A stretch of DNA of 64,000 nucleotides from Homarus americanus (taxonomy: Eukaryota > Arthropoda > Malacostraca > Decapoda > Nephropidae). Each line of letters begins with the position of its first letter. The stretch's first letter is position 1. The notes beneath the pieces are model-generated. The model was given only the letters and a program-made list of their open reading frames with translations, ran no database searches and had not been told where the DNA came from. Positions 25,224 to 37,305 of the stretch are shown piece by piece. Both the position numbers and the translations under genes were made by a program. The DNA lies in NCBI RefSeq assembly GCF_018991925.1, contig NW_024732415.1, forward strand, positions 1,341,526-1,405,525. Direction: 5' to 3'.

Positions 25224-26798
25224 GATTGCTTCTCTCCTAAAACATAAACAAAATAATCACTGAACATTTCCTTTACAATATGAATGAGTATTGGCCCAAG
25301 AGCTACTCATTACTGCCAGTGTAAACGAAACAAAATTACAACGCTAGTTATATTCATGGTCGTCACAGAACACTTGGTAGTTTGTGATGAATAAAAATAG
25401 AAATTGTGGAGTAGTGATAAATGCCTTGTAAAAATCTAAATACTTTCTCACTTCATGTAAATCCCAAAACGTACAATATCCGGTGGGAAGTGTTCAGTTA
25501 ATTAAAAAGAGTTATGTCGCTCGCTGGTTGGCACGTCAACCTAACCTAACTAATGTTATTTTGATATTCTAGAGGCGAGAAATTTTTTTTACGTTGGTAA
25601 TATTGGAGCAGATGGCCAACACCAGAAGGATTTGCTCAATTTTGTTTATTTTGGTATAGTTATCATTTTGGTCATCTGTGGAATATTAGGAATTTAGGTT
25701 AAATATAATTTCTGGGTTCTGTGGCTAAGTTAGGTTAGGTTAGGTTGGGTTGGGTTGATTAGGTTAGGTTAGGTTAGGTTAGGTTAGGTTAGGTTGATTA
25801 GGTTAGGTAAGACCAAAATCATTCAATGCCACGTCAAGAGCAGTAGGAAAAACATGACTGAAACAATTATTTTACCCCTGGATCTTCTCACTTGGTTTTA
25901 CACTACCATGTTTAATATTCCCAGATAACAAATATAAATAAATGAAATAGCCAAAGAGGTTAATTTAGTAGTAGTGTATATATATATATATGGAATACAT
26001 TAGATACATTATAATAATTAACACAAAAAAATTTCCACAAAAACACCAAGAAAATATATATTAATTCCTATCTACTCACCACAGCTCACGTTATATTAAG
26101 TTACCTCAGGTGATTTATTCTATGTAGGGTGAAATACTATCCATATGGTTATTCCCAACAGATTAACGGCCAGTGTTTGACGCTGTAGTGAAGTATAAAC
26201 TTTATCTCTCTTGTTGCAATAGAAAGACTGATAAGTATTTTTAAACCTTCACCTGGCGACCACACCCAACGACCAGTCTACTACTATACCGTCTTTACTA
26301 TCATTATTACTCTTATTTTGACATGAGATATGATTTAATGTTTTATTTATATAGATATATTTTTTGTCTATTATTGGATGTATTGATTATTATAATGGTT
26401 TTGGTTTGTTAAGGTTTATGGTTACAGCAAACAGCACCAGCTAACATATTTTCATAGTGTTATAATTGTTATTTATTTGTGCTATATGTATGTCCATCTT
26501 ATGAAGTATATAACAAAAATATATTTAAAGTTTAATTCAATTGTTATATTTCTAAATATTAATATATATATAAATCAATCTTAATGTTGTTGAGTTAACG
26601 TGAACACCGACTACCAGCGAACAGATTCTTTTATTATTTTACTTTTAAATTATCATACGTATATAAACTTATTATAATAAACTAAGACAATAATGATAAA
26701 CTAATTATAATCAACTTCAACAATAATCAACTTCAACAACTTCAACTTGTGGTTCAACAATAACAACACCGTCTAGCAGTTGACCTGACCCCTCAGAC
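25224..26798. other. Divergent intergenic region BTB gene / MRPS17
   Basis: The two start codons face away from each other about 1.6 kb apart, so both promoters and the BTB 5' UTR exon(s) must lie here or within it. It includes an AGGTT array (25729-25810) and short TA repeats near 25976-25990. No coding exon seen. Confidence 0.6.
25729..25810 (+). repeat. Interstitial TTAGG/AGGTT telomere-like array
   Basis: About 16 pentamer units, mostly perfect TTAGG, with GGGTT and GATTA variants. It is the most regular such array in the window and lies between two divergent genes. Confidence 0.9.
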
Positions 26799-28971
26799 AT
26801 GGCTGGTTCATTAGGTCGTAACACTCTTCTTATAGGTCAATGTATCGCTCATAACACAAAAAATGCCGCCAAAGTTAGAGTAAAACGACTTAACTTGGAT
26901 AATAACCTAAATATGGTGAGTATATTGCGTCCTTAGGTGACCACAGCTAGTTACGGTCATGACTTCATTATCTCAAAAATAATCCAAATCAGATGGGGGG
27001 AATTTATTACTTTGGTATTTTTTTTTACCATTAGCTAAACTGAGCCAATACCAAACTACCATGAAATATTCTTAGATAATATTGTCTTTTATTATTTAAG
27101 GTAATTTGGTTATGGTTACTGGGTTCTGTAAGCTCCTCTGTGGAGATGATGTATAATCCTCTTTTATTCTCTTTTATTTGTCAACTTTCAGTACTTCCCC
27201 ACCCAGAAGAGCTACTTCATCCACGACCCTGAGGAACAGTGTAAGGTTGGAGATGTTGTATTGATCAAGTAAGTTACATTCAAGTTCAATTATTGTAGTA
27301 AAATGGATAACTTAAGATTAGTATAGATCAGAAATGTATTTTATGCTTGAGTGAATGATTGGTGGTTGTGTATTTAATTATGTTACATGAAGTTTAAGTA
27401 ATCTTGTTTATTTCACCCTGAGATTGACCACCCTTAACCTAACCTAACCTAACCTAGGTAGCATTAGAGTGTTTAATCATCAGATGAAATATGCTAGGAA
27501 ATTTAATCTTATCGTGATCCATTTACACTTAATTCTGGTCATTGTGAATTAAAATGGGTAAAAGTTTCGAAATAATGAAAATAAAATTGACAACTATACT
27601 GTACCTATATTATCTCTCAACATTTCCTATATTGTAAAGCATATATCAACTCCATAAAGCACTGGGATCTATATCTTCCCTCTAATGTTTTATATCGGTC
27701 AGGGAACTACCAGAGAAGATGACAAAGTTGATCTCCCACTCGCTGGTGAAAATGGTGTACAAGTTTGGTGACGTGACAGATCCCATCACAGGCAAGAAGG
27801 TGTACAATCATCACTATAGGTATGTTTATGTCTTCTTGATTGAAGTATTGCTTTTAACCCCTTCACTATAGGGCCGCCACATTTGATATTGTATAATTGG
27901 GTTGACTGATGATTTTATTCAGCTCGGAGATGATCACAGTTCACAAGGGGTTAAGTATATTTGAATCTTCAGTTTATGTGACTTTATTCAACATATATTT
28001 ATTTTTCATGTGATGTAGCTGCTAAGGGAGATTAATTACATAGCTAACTTAATGATCTGTGTTAAGGAGGAACTGTACTGTATGTATGCAAATGAGTACA
28101 GTAATGCTTGTAATAAATATATGTCCACAAACATAGGAATTGATTGGTTGTATTCTATTGGTGTAATTATTTAGTGAGTGTGTTAATACTGTAAATCTTT
28201 TATCATAGGGACCAGTTGAAGGAATATAATGAGATGTTTGGGGTGGCTGAAGATGGCTCAGGTGGCTTTGATTACTCTCAGGCACCGGACAGAGGCTGGC
28301 AGGAAGGCAAGAAGGACTTCACTCATAAGGTATTGCAATTAAATCTTTTGTACAGTCACTCGAAAAACTAACTTTACTGGGAGGACGGGGGATTGATTAA
28401 TTACAGAATGAACACTGTGACTCCTGTTGTCGCTGTAGGGTTGTCAAAATCCTTCGTCCGTTGTGTCATATTGTCTATAATTTTTTTAAAGATAGTTTTT
28501 TTTTTAACAGTGCATATACCTGTTTACTGTAACTAATTTTGTAAGGGTCTTATAATAATTGATAAAGATTTTAATGCAGTCGTTTTCCCACCCATTAGCT
28601 AGGGGTACACTCAAGGCTTTATTTGGGAAGACGCCATCTATAATGAGATCAATAAGCCCAGCTGTTTGGAAAATTTTTTAAATTCTATTCCTTATATTAT
28701 ACACTAACATATTTTACAGAACACTGCCTGATTTTATTGTGTAGAGACAGACGATACAATTTATTTTTCGGGGGGGATCAGGATTTAGCTGCCTGTGCTA
28801 GTATATAATATAGTACCATTAGTAAAGCATCCTTGTATATATTAACATTGCCGGTGTATTCAGTAACCTTACATTTATATATCTATCAATATCCACTTTC
28901 AGATTGGTTATAAGAAGTGGCATGAATTCGAGCCCGGTCACCCTCTACACGATGATCCCGTCGCTAGCTAA
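26799..28971 (+). CDS. MRPS17: Mitochondrial small ribosomal subunit protein uS17m (MRPS17)
   Basis: Five exons: 26799-26915, 27192-27268, 27703-27819, 28209-28329, 28903-28971; phases 0, 2, 2, 0; 166 aa (vertebrate MRPS17 about 130). The S17 OB-fold signature is clear: LIGQCIAHNTKNAAKVRVKR, then YFPTQKSYFIHDPEEQC and KVGDVVLIKELP, then HSLVKMVYKFGDVTDPITGK. The protein binds 12S rRNA in the mitochondrial small subunit. The long C-terminal extension (from about residue 120: FGVAEDGSGGFDYSQ, IGYKKWHEFEPGHP) has no bacterial counterpart and explains the extra length. The N-terminus is short and only mildly basic, like other MRPS17 proteins. Intron 2 contains a perfect short CCTAA array (about 27436-27457). 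Start is the only ATG in phase before the conserved LIGQ segment. Confidence 0.95.
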
Positions 28972-29289
28972 GTTTTCTTTGTGCGTATTTTTAAAACCAT
29001 TTTTTGTACAGCATTTGTTTGGGGGCGTTGAATTAAATTGAATGTAGTATAAATTGTACAAATACACTTTCCAGACTTTATCATCATTGTTTGTTTATGG
29101 ACGCACACTGTAGTGGTTTAAGTAGATTCTCTGACTAACATCAAGAACTTAAAGAACTAACAAACATAGTAGCAAGGTAAAGAAAAAAACCCGTCTAGGA
29201 GTAGTCATGATAATGGTATGAAAATGGACTAAGAGACTAAAAAAAGTTGGTGAAATGATGGGAAATGCAGTAATATATATCTCCATTAG

Positions 29290-29560
29290 CAGGAATCCCT
29301 CAAACCTGGAACTCTCCGATAACCAGAATTGAAATTTTCTCTGAAAATTTTCCCACTACCCAGAAAATTCTGGGGATGGGGGAGTTATTCCGGGTTTGAG
29401 AGATAAAAATCAGGCGCTTTTTCCGAAAATTCCAAGAAAATTTTCCGGTACCCAGAAAATTCCGGGGATGGGGTATTTTTTCCGGCCTTGAGAAAGTCGT
29501 CTCATTACCCAGAAATCTCTCTTTCCCGGAAGTGCTCTGCACCAATTGTTCCGGCTAACG
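29290..29560. repeat. Cluster of CCGGAA/CAGAAAATTC repeats, TIR-like
   Basis: CAGGAATCCCTCAAACCTGG near the left edge and repeated CCCAGAAAATTC(C/T)GGGGATGGGG at about 29360 and 29455, each followed by a TCCGG-TTGAGA segment. The same short words occur in both orientations. Resembles a nested or internally duplicated pogo-like MITE; ends not resolved. Confidence 0.5.
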
Positions 29561-30935
29561 GAGATATCACTAATATATTCTTTGTAAGGGAGAGATGGTT
29601 ATGGTGTGTGAGGTTTGTTGAAAGAAAGTTAAACATGTACTGTAGTGTAATGTATAAGAAGTATGCATAAAGGTGTGCTTAGTCCTTATCTTTAATGTGG
29701 TTATGAAGCAACAAACTACAGGTGTACAAGTAAGTGAAAAATTCTACCAACAAATCTAAACCTTGTAGTAATTTTTGTAGTGGCCTAGAAATTGTGAGAA
29801 TTGATATGATAGAAAAATATTTGTTTGTGAATAACTCTGTAAAACCATTTATGAATATAAATTTTTCATAGTTTAACATATTTCACCAGAAAAATATATA
29901 TGAAACACACAAAAAATATACAGTATACCCTGTACTATAATATTGGTGAATTCATTGGTGATGTTACAAACTCACTAAACAACCAGGTGCCACTTACCTC
30001 CTGTGAGTTGTAGTGGGTGCTAAGGAAACCATAAGTAGGCAGCACTTGGTTAATATTGTAGCTAAATTTACCAACATTTTAAAATAACTTACACTGTGGG
30101 AAAATTAATTCAAATTTTCAGTTCTCCAATACTATAAACAGTACAGAGTATGAGGGCTTGAGCTGCCACCATTTATGAGGGCTGCTACTGCCACCATTCA
30201 TGAGGGCCTGTGTGCCAGTAACAATTCCTGTTACTCTTATATATCACCATTGGTAGCGTGACGATAGGAGGCTCGTGGGTAGGTGTAATGATAGTATCAA
30301 GCAATAGGGAAGAAATAACGGTAAATACTGTAGGTAAATGATATACACAATTATACAAATACAAAGTTTATTTAAACATGAATATGAAATTAGAAGAAAG
30401 AATTGGTTTGTACTAACAGACGAAATCTATTACTAGGCCCTCAGGCTCAACATACTCACACCATTACTGGGTGGACATATTCAATACCCTTCCAACCCTA
30501 CTGGGTGGACATACTCAATAGCACAACTAGGAGAGTCACTTAGCACCATACATATTAGAGCAACTGCCACTACAACACTCAGTCGTCAGGAGTGATACTC
30601 AAGCAACAGCCATGGGGTCCAGCCACCATGGAGTACTATCTGACGAACTCTGGAGATCCCAGTGGGTTAATTCCACCACACAAATATAGCCCTACTGAGG
30701 TAGACACTCATCCACCAATGATGGGGGCTGGTAGTGGTGTGTGGCTTGGTGGTCCGGGTCACCTCGTGGACCGAGCGTTAGGGCCAGACGAGCCAGCTAT
30801 GGGGGCTATAGGTGGTCTGAAGTGTCTGACGGCCGGGTCTCACGAAGGTAACTGATCCTACTGGACCTCGGACATGTCCCCAGACATAGTGGATACAACA
30901 TCCACCCTACAGACACGGCCTAGGCTGCGTTAGGG

Positions 30936-31161
30936 ACCTGTATGGATGAAGGGACGGGCACTTACTAACCGGTGACAACAACAACACGTTTCAGGGGACG
31001 TTAAAGACGTAAATATGACTTTACTCAGAGCATATCAACTACGTTACTGTAACACTTGCACAATCAACTATTACTTGAGTCAAATCACTTAAAGAAGGGC
31101 AAATTACAACACAGCGTGGAATGGCATACCTGTATGGATGAAGGGACGGGCACTTACTAAC
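30936..31161 (+). repeat. 34-bp perfect direct repeat flanking 158 bp
   Basis: ACCTGTATGGATGAAGGGAC plus GGGCACTTACTAAC occurs at 30936-30969 and again, identically, at 31128-31161. The segment between is unique. Could be a solo duplication or the ends of an unrecognised element. Confidence 0.8.
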
Positions 31162-32550
31162 GGTTAAAATGCCCGCGGCGCCCTCACTCAAACTAGGCCA
31201 GGGAGTCCAGCTACTCCTATTCCAATGAATTAATTTACGGTACCCTCTGACGTTGAAATTGAGACTATGAACTCCTTTTCATTCTCTACTATTATCTTCA
31301 CTAACAATGCTCTGACTCAGCTATCGAAAGCAAAATTAAATTGATTACAAAGGAATGGATGGCAACAGGTCCCAGCATACAGCGTCTGCTCCCATAGACA
31401 AAGGCGGGGGAAACAGAGAAAACGGGGGACGTTTCCACTGGGGGACTCGGAAGGTTTTGTGGACGTTTGAGCGTAATATGAATCCTTAAGGTTTTCAGGT
31501 TAGCTCTTATCATGACCATTACAAGAGCAACTTTTGGAAATTAACCAGATGACACAACCAATATCTCATCCCAATTTTAGATCTCTAGGCTAATGTAGGT
31601 TAAATTTAATGTACTGTATATATTTTTGTGTGGGTGTGTATTGGTATGTGTGTGGGGAGGGTGTTTGTGTGTGTGTCTATAAGTACCATTGCTTTTGATG
31701 ATTAAATGGCAGGTTTCCTGGTTAAGCAGAACTCAGATGCTTCACTCAAGGGTCCAGGTATACTTCCACTCTGTTACTGGTTAAGTCTTCTACTTAGTCC
31801 CAAGGTAGTACCTGACAGCGAGGGTTAAGAAGGGTTTGTTACTAGACAAGAGCTGACTGAAGACTAACTATCCTCCCGGCACACTTACCAGATGGGGCAG
31901 AATATTACTCAAACATACTGTACTCATTGTGGTGCAATGGCCCAGGTGTTTTCAGTGTACTTTAGGAAGTGTAAATAGTGGCATTTACCAAGAGATTAAG
32001 GGGCGACAACCCTGGCGGTTGCTTGAATGTTTATAAACACCTAAGGTGACAGGCTGGCAGGGAGCGCTAATAATAATGTTTGGAAACGCCTACGCTGGTC
32101 GTAAGGTGGTCGGAGTCACTATGATGGCATTCATCTCACGAAACATCAGTGACTCAATAAAACTGCTCGTTAAAGATGCCAGTAAAGGTTTGTTTAAGAT
32201 GAGCAGTTCTAGATTAAGATAAGCACCTCAATTGCCAAAGCATGGCTTACATGCGCGTGAGTGCACGCGTCACTCTTAAAAGTTACAAAAGGGAATGAAT
32301 GAATGATACCAACATTTTATATAGTTATCTTTATTTAAAGTTCATAGTCATGGAATCCAACCAAATTATTACACTTGACAATTTAATGCCGCATTAACCT
32401 TGACATAAAAATGACCTAAACGTCTGAAATATATGTTGAATGCATATGACTAGAGTGTACATACAGTTAAGTGTCCACACATGTTGTATTAACCTTTACA
32501 GAACTATAACAAGGTACAGTATTGGTCACACATATAGTAACGTTTTAGCA

Positions 32551-32676
32551 CAGTGAAACCTCTATTTAACGGACAATACGGGGAGGAAATTCTGTTATAT
32601 CGAGGTTCCGTTAGATGTGAACACCCGTCTAATGAACTAAATAGAGAGAGCAGTCCGTTATATGAAGGTTTCACTG
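32551..32676 (+). mobile_element. Family A MITE, copy 2
   Basis: CAGTGAAACCTCTATTTAAC at the left and GAAGGTTTCACTG at the right are 12-13 bp inverted repeats; 126 bp; TA follows the right end. Internally it is itself near-palindromic (TTATATCGAGGTTCCGTTAGATG). Confidence 0.9.
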
Positions 32677-34130
32677 TAATCACAAAACTGTATTATTACA
32701 CGAATCAATATTACACAATAAAAACCTTTCATTCTAACTATACATACTATTTTAAAAGTACTAGTCAAGAAAATACATCGGTTACATGAGCTACAGAAAT
32801 AATGATTATTTTTTAAACCATATAATACAGTAATAAACTTAAAATATATCTGTAAAATCATTAAGACTTTTGAAGCTGAAATTTATTGATAAAAAAATCC
32901 TCATCTTGACACCACAAACTATACCATATTAAAAAAGTAGGATTACCATTAAGTTTTATATCATAGTTGAAGACAGATAATTTCATAACCATAATGTTAA
33001 CTAGTTATATAGAAATAGTTTATCTTGATTTATATAGATACAGACTGAATACAGTATATTTAATCCTTTGACTCCTGGAGGGTTAAATCATCATCTCATA
33101 GGTTTAAAACATCATCCTCAAAGGGTTAAGTTAACATTTCAGAGTAAAACCATCAAGAAAACAGTTATCTAAAAGTTAATGTGTATTTTTGTTCACTGAA
33201 AATATCTTCTCTAGACAAAGTAAATTTTCTTCCACACAAGAATTTTTTTGGGGGGATGGAACAACAATATAGTTTAGTTTGTTCATGGGTTACAAACATC
33301 AGAAAAATACAACACGTATATTTCCACCAGTCATGTTGGTACTTTTATTGCTGCTTAAACGGTTAAGTACAGTATACTGTTTGTTTTATGGCTTTCCAAA
33401 CAATGTTCAGTATGTTAGGGTCAATGTGTCGAAATCGGGCAGTTTGCAGATTACCCATGAAAAATTCCGTTTTATGTTGTGTTGTATATAGGTTGGGTTA
33501 AGTTAGGTTAGTGTAGGGTTTAGATTAGATCAGGTTAGGTTTACAGTTATATTCAATGGAATATTTGTAGTTCTTGGCTAAATAACCTTACCTATAAACA
33601 ACAGGAAATGGACATTGTTATGGGTATTTTACAGATTGCCTGATTTGACATACTGACTGAAACATACATATACATATAAAAAACTAATAGAGAGATTAAT
33701 CCAAAATGAAGGGGTTACTGGTATGTTCATGGTCCATTAATAGTGAAGTACGGCTGATTGAACACAAGATGGTGATGAAAACTAGATCAGAGACTTCATA
33801 TAAGGCAGATAGAACACCAATAATTTGAGGGGGAAGGAGAGGTAGAAAACTATAAGGAAACAAGGTGGAAGAGAATGGTCGATAAAGTGCAGATGAAAGA
33901 CTTGAGTGGAATGAGTGAGTGTGGATATCCCGAAGAACTGAAGGGGAAGTAGTAGGGATTGAATGAAGATGAGACATGGAAGGAACTGCATTTAAGTGTC
34001 ATGGTGATAGTGTAGATGAGTCAGTCAGCTTGAAACATTAATCATATACTCTACAGCAAGAGATGGTTTATAAAATATGAATAAATTAGCTAGTAATACT
34101 ATATATACACTAGCTTCCTATATAATATTA

Positions 34131-34260
34131 CAGTGAAACCTCTATTAAACAGACTATACAGGGAGAGGAAAGTTCATTATATCGAGGGTCCGTTAGATGC
34201 GAAACCCTCCATCACACGGTTTGTATGGCGAGGGAAGTGCGTTATATGGAGGTTTCACTG
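34131..34260 (+). mobile_element. Family A MITE, copy 3 (complete, TA flanked)
   Basis: TA|CAGTGAAACCTCTATTAAAC ... GGAGGTTTCACTG|TA, 130 bp, perfect terminal repeats of 12 bp and TA on both sides. The best-preserved member of the family in this window. Confidence 0.93.
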
Positions 34261-36297
34261 TACTGCCATCTTGCACACCTATCTATCTTTCCTATTGTGG
34301 TGTATTAAGTCCCCATTTACCTCCAAGGAAGAATATAAACTCAAGAGCCAAGATTTTATACAAAAATGGGTTTCAATCCTTCTTGTGGCTTCCTTCTCCT
34401 CCTCCTCTTGGTTCTCCTTAGCCCTCCCAACAAACTTGTCTTTAACTTACCATATATCACAACCAGGTTTTTATGTGTAGAAAACTATACTGTATACTCT
34501 TCCATTGATAATTGAAATATTTATTGTCTTTTATGAGTAATTATAGAAAAGATTAATCCCCTTTGTAATTGAAGCGATGTGATATTTTGACATTACTTGA
34601 ATGTATATCACAACTTCGATATATATAGATGAACATTTTGATTCATTACCGTTATTCAATATTGTAAACAACTCTTTTCAATGTTTTAATGTCATTTTAC
34701 GACACAACTTCAGACAAATCAAACACATAAAAATTCAAAATGGAATGTGGAAGTCAGCATGAGGAAGAGACTGACAGTATAGATACCCATAATTTCTCTG
34801 ATAATCATTAGTAGGTGATTGAGAGAGAGAGCTTCTGGTTTCCTAATGACTAATATCAATGAATTTCTCCATCTCTCTTGTACTGAGGTCACAAGAGACT
34901 GGCAACTTCCACACTATTTTATGTACTTCTTCGTGCTGCTACCTCAAGATAATTAGTACGGTACAGTACAGAATTGAGGTCAAAGTTCAATACCTAATTC
35001 TACAAAAATATCATAAATACTACACTACTGTTTCTCCAAAATTATTTGTAAGTTTCTCTAAAATCTACCCACACATACATAACATCCATGTATCCACACA
35101 CATGGATGCATATAATATATAACCATACACAAGTAAAAGTATAGGTGAATCATACGTACATTTACACGACTTGCTCTCGGTTCTTTCTCTGCCCACAATT
35201 AACTTCACCTACTTTATTTAAAACAAACTTAATTACATTTTAATATGACCTCGTTATCCCTATAAATACCACAGGTCATAAAACTAACACACAGTATCCC
35301 ACAAGCAAGATAGAAATTAATGTAAAACTCCAAAATTTGTAAATTACTGAAAAATTCATAAAACTGGTTATACTGTATTTTGATTTATTATATGAGAAAA
35401 GTAGTCAACAACAAACAAAGTATTTAGAGAAAGTTACTAAATGCAATCAGGTTAACTGGGTGTAGTTTACTGAATTGCCATACTTTAATGAAGGGCAGAA
35501 TACACACACATACAGTAAATGAATAAAATACAAACACACTGTATGTATTTACAAGTAAGTGACCAGCCGCACATTATAGAGAGATACAGCCTATGTTAAC
35601 AAAAGGTTTGTATACAGAATAACCTCCATTTCAGCTCAACAACACAAGTCACCTCTAAAAACCCACAAACTTTTTTTTTCCTCCATATATGGGTAATAAT
35701 AGTCCTCACACTTATATCCTACACAAATGGTTAAAGATCCAATAGTGGTAGATGCTGGACTATATCTGTAATCCAAGAGGAATATCTCACGATTTACTCT
35801 ACCTTCCACACTCGCCTTAACCAGATGAAATACACATCTCTCTAACATGGGTTCAACAATACAGTATATTATTCAACATATATATAATTTCAGAAAGTGG
35901 TTTAATCCTGCATTGATAATACTTAACAATACACTAAGTACATCAAAATATAATATGCTTATATCATTACTATTGTCACCACAAGATTATTAAGGGGAAA
36001 TTATCACCTTAAGAATATTACTGTGTATTTAAAAAGTAGCATTAAGTAATATTTGGCAGCTTCAGTATATACTTATAGTGCTGTGGAACCTTCATTACCA
36101 TCATTACTTGAAACATTATTACACGTATATTACTTTTGGTTAAATGTGTGGGTTTACTGTCAACAGGTAATTAAATACAGGTATGAGTAATTAATATTCA
36201 CTAAAATATCTTACATTCAAAACTAATGGTTAATGTACTCCTCGGGGCCTTAACCATACCAAAACAAAAGGTAATCAGACAAAGCACATCCCCAATA

Positions 36298-36464
36298 GAT
36301 CACCTAAAGAATCTCTCCACCTCGGCATTTTTCACCTAAAGATTCGTAACCACCGTGGCACTATTTGGGGGGTGAGGTTAGGTTAATATACGATAAGTTA
36401 TGTTAGGTTAGGGTGGTTAATCTTAAGGTGAAATAAGTCGAGGTTGAAGATTCTTTAAGTGATC
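36298..36464. repeat. Foldback family F, complete palindromic copy
   Basis: Left arm GATCACCTAAAGAATCTCTC...CACCTAAAGATTCGTAACCACC; right arm is its approximate reverse complement (GGTGGTTAATCTTAAGGTGA...GATTCTTTAAGTGATC). Arms are about 55 bp. The short loop contains GTGAGGTTAGGTTAA and TGTTAGGTTAGG pentamers. No coding capacity. Confidence 0.88.
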
Positions 36465-37305
36465 CTCCCCAGCACCAGCGACACACTCACCATTCATACA
36501 TAACGGGATACCTGATCAGAATACAATCCTCTGTTTGTCAAAGAAAATGTATTCCTTTTTTCTCATTATACTCTAATTATTCTTAAAAATAAAACAAACA
36601 TATATTGAATGGACCCCTTCTGTCAATATGAATTTGTTCTTGTCCTTGGGAACATCTAAGAGAAGGGGAGAGAGGGAGGAAAGAGAGAAATGTGACTGAA
36701 AATCATCCCAAGAAATTAACAGTTGGATAGTGCGACCCCATCTTGAAATTGGGGTTAAATAATGAATAAAAAGCTGTCTATGATACTGAACGTTCATTAT
36801 TCAATACATAACAGCTGTAATACATTGAACCATGGAATATTTAAAGGTCCCACAGTTTAGCTTGAACTTTTATACATGACTTTAGCACTCGTAATTCATA
36901 CACAGTATTAAATAAGTAGTAACTAATTCTCTAAGACTACCATCAAGCTTTCAGTAACAGTAAAGTAAACCAATATGTCACTTATACAGGATATTTGGTC
37001 AAGGTGTGTGGATTAGACCAGCAGTAAAATCAATTATGGCATAAACAATTACATGACAGGTTCCATAATTAGACTGAAATTCTATAATCATACAAGTAAT
37101 TCTTATACAGTTTCTCTTCAACGTTTTACTCGAAGTGAATTACGTTGCCACTTCCCCCGAAACAACAACTAATATTGGTTATTTTATGATAGTTCAACGT
37201 GAGTAACATTAAGAGCTGCAGTACCTAACCTTGCAACACAGCCAAGTAGTCCATATACTGGTACTCAATGTAACAAGTAATTTGATTATATCTTCTCATC
37301 TTCCA

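Larger units (their letters stand above)
28972..37305. other. Gene-free stretch between MRPS17 and TMX3
   Basis: About 8.3 kb without an exon I can support. It contains the MRPS17 3' UTR, a Tigger-like repeat cluster (29290-29560), a somewhat GC-richer patch with a 34-bp direct repeat (30560-31220), two family A MITEs (32551, 34131) and a complete foldback element (36298-36464). Small ORFs here look random. Confidence 0.6.

Noticed and set aside
25729..25810. TTAGG array as a true telomere
   Set aside because: Only about 80 bp, with variant units and genes on both sides; interstitial.
30592..30855. 87-aa ORF in the GC-richer patch
   Set aside because: No recognisable motif, no splice partners, composition explained by local GC.
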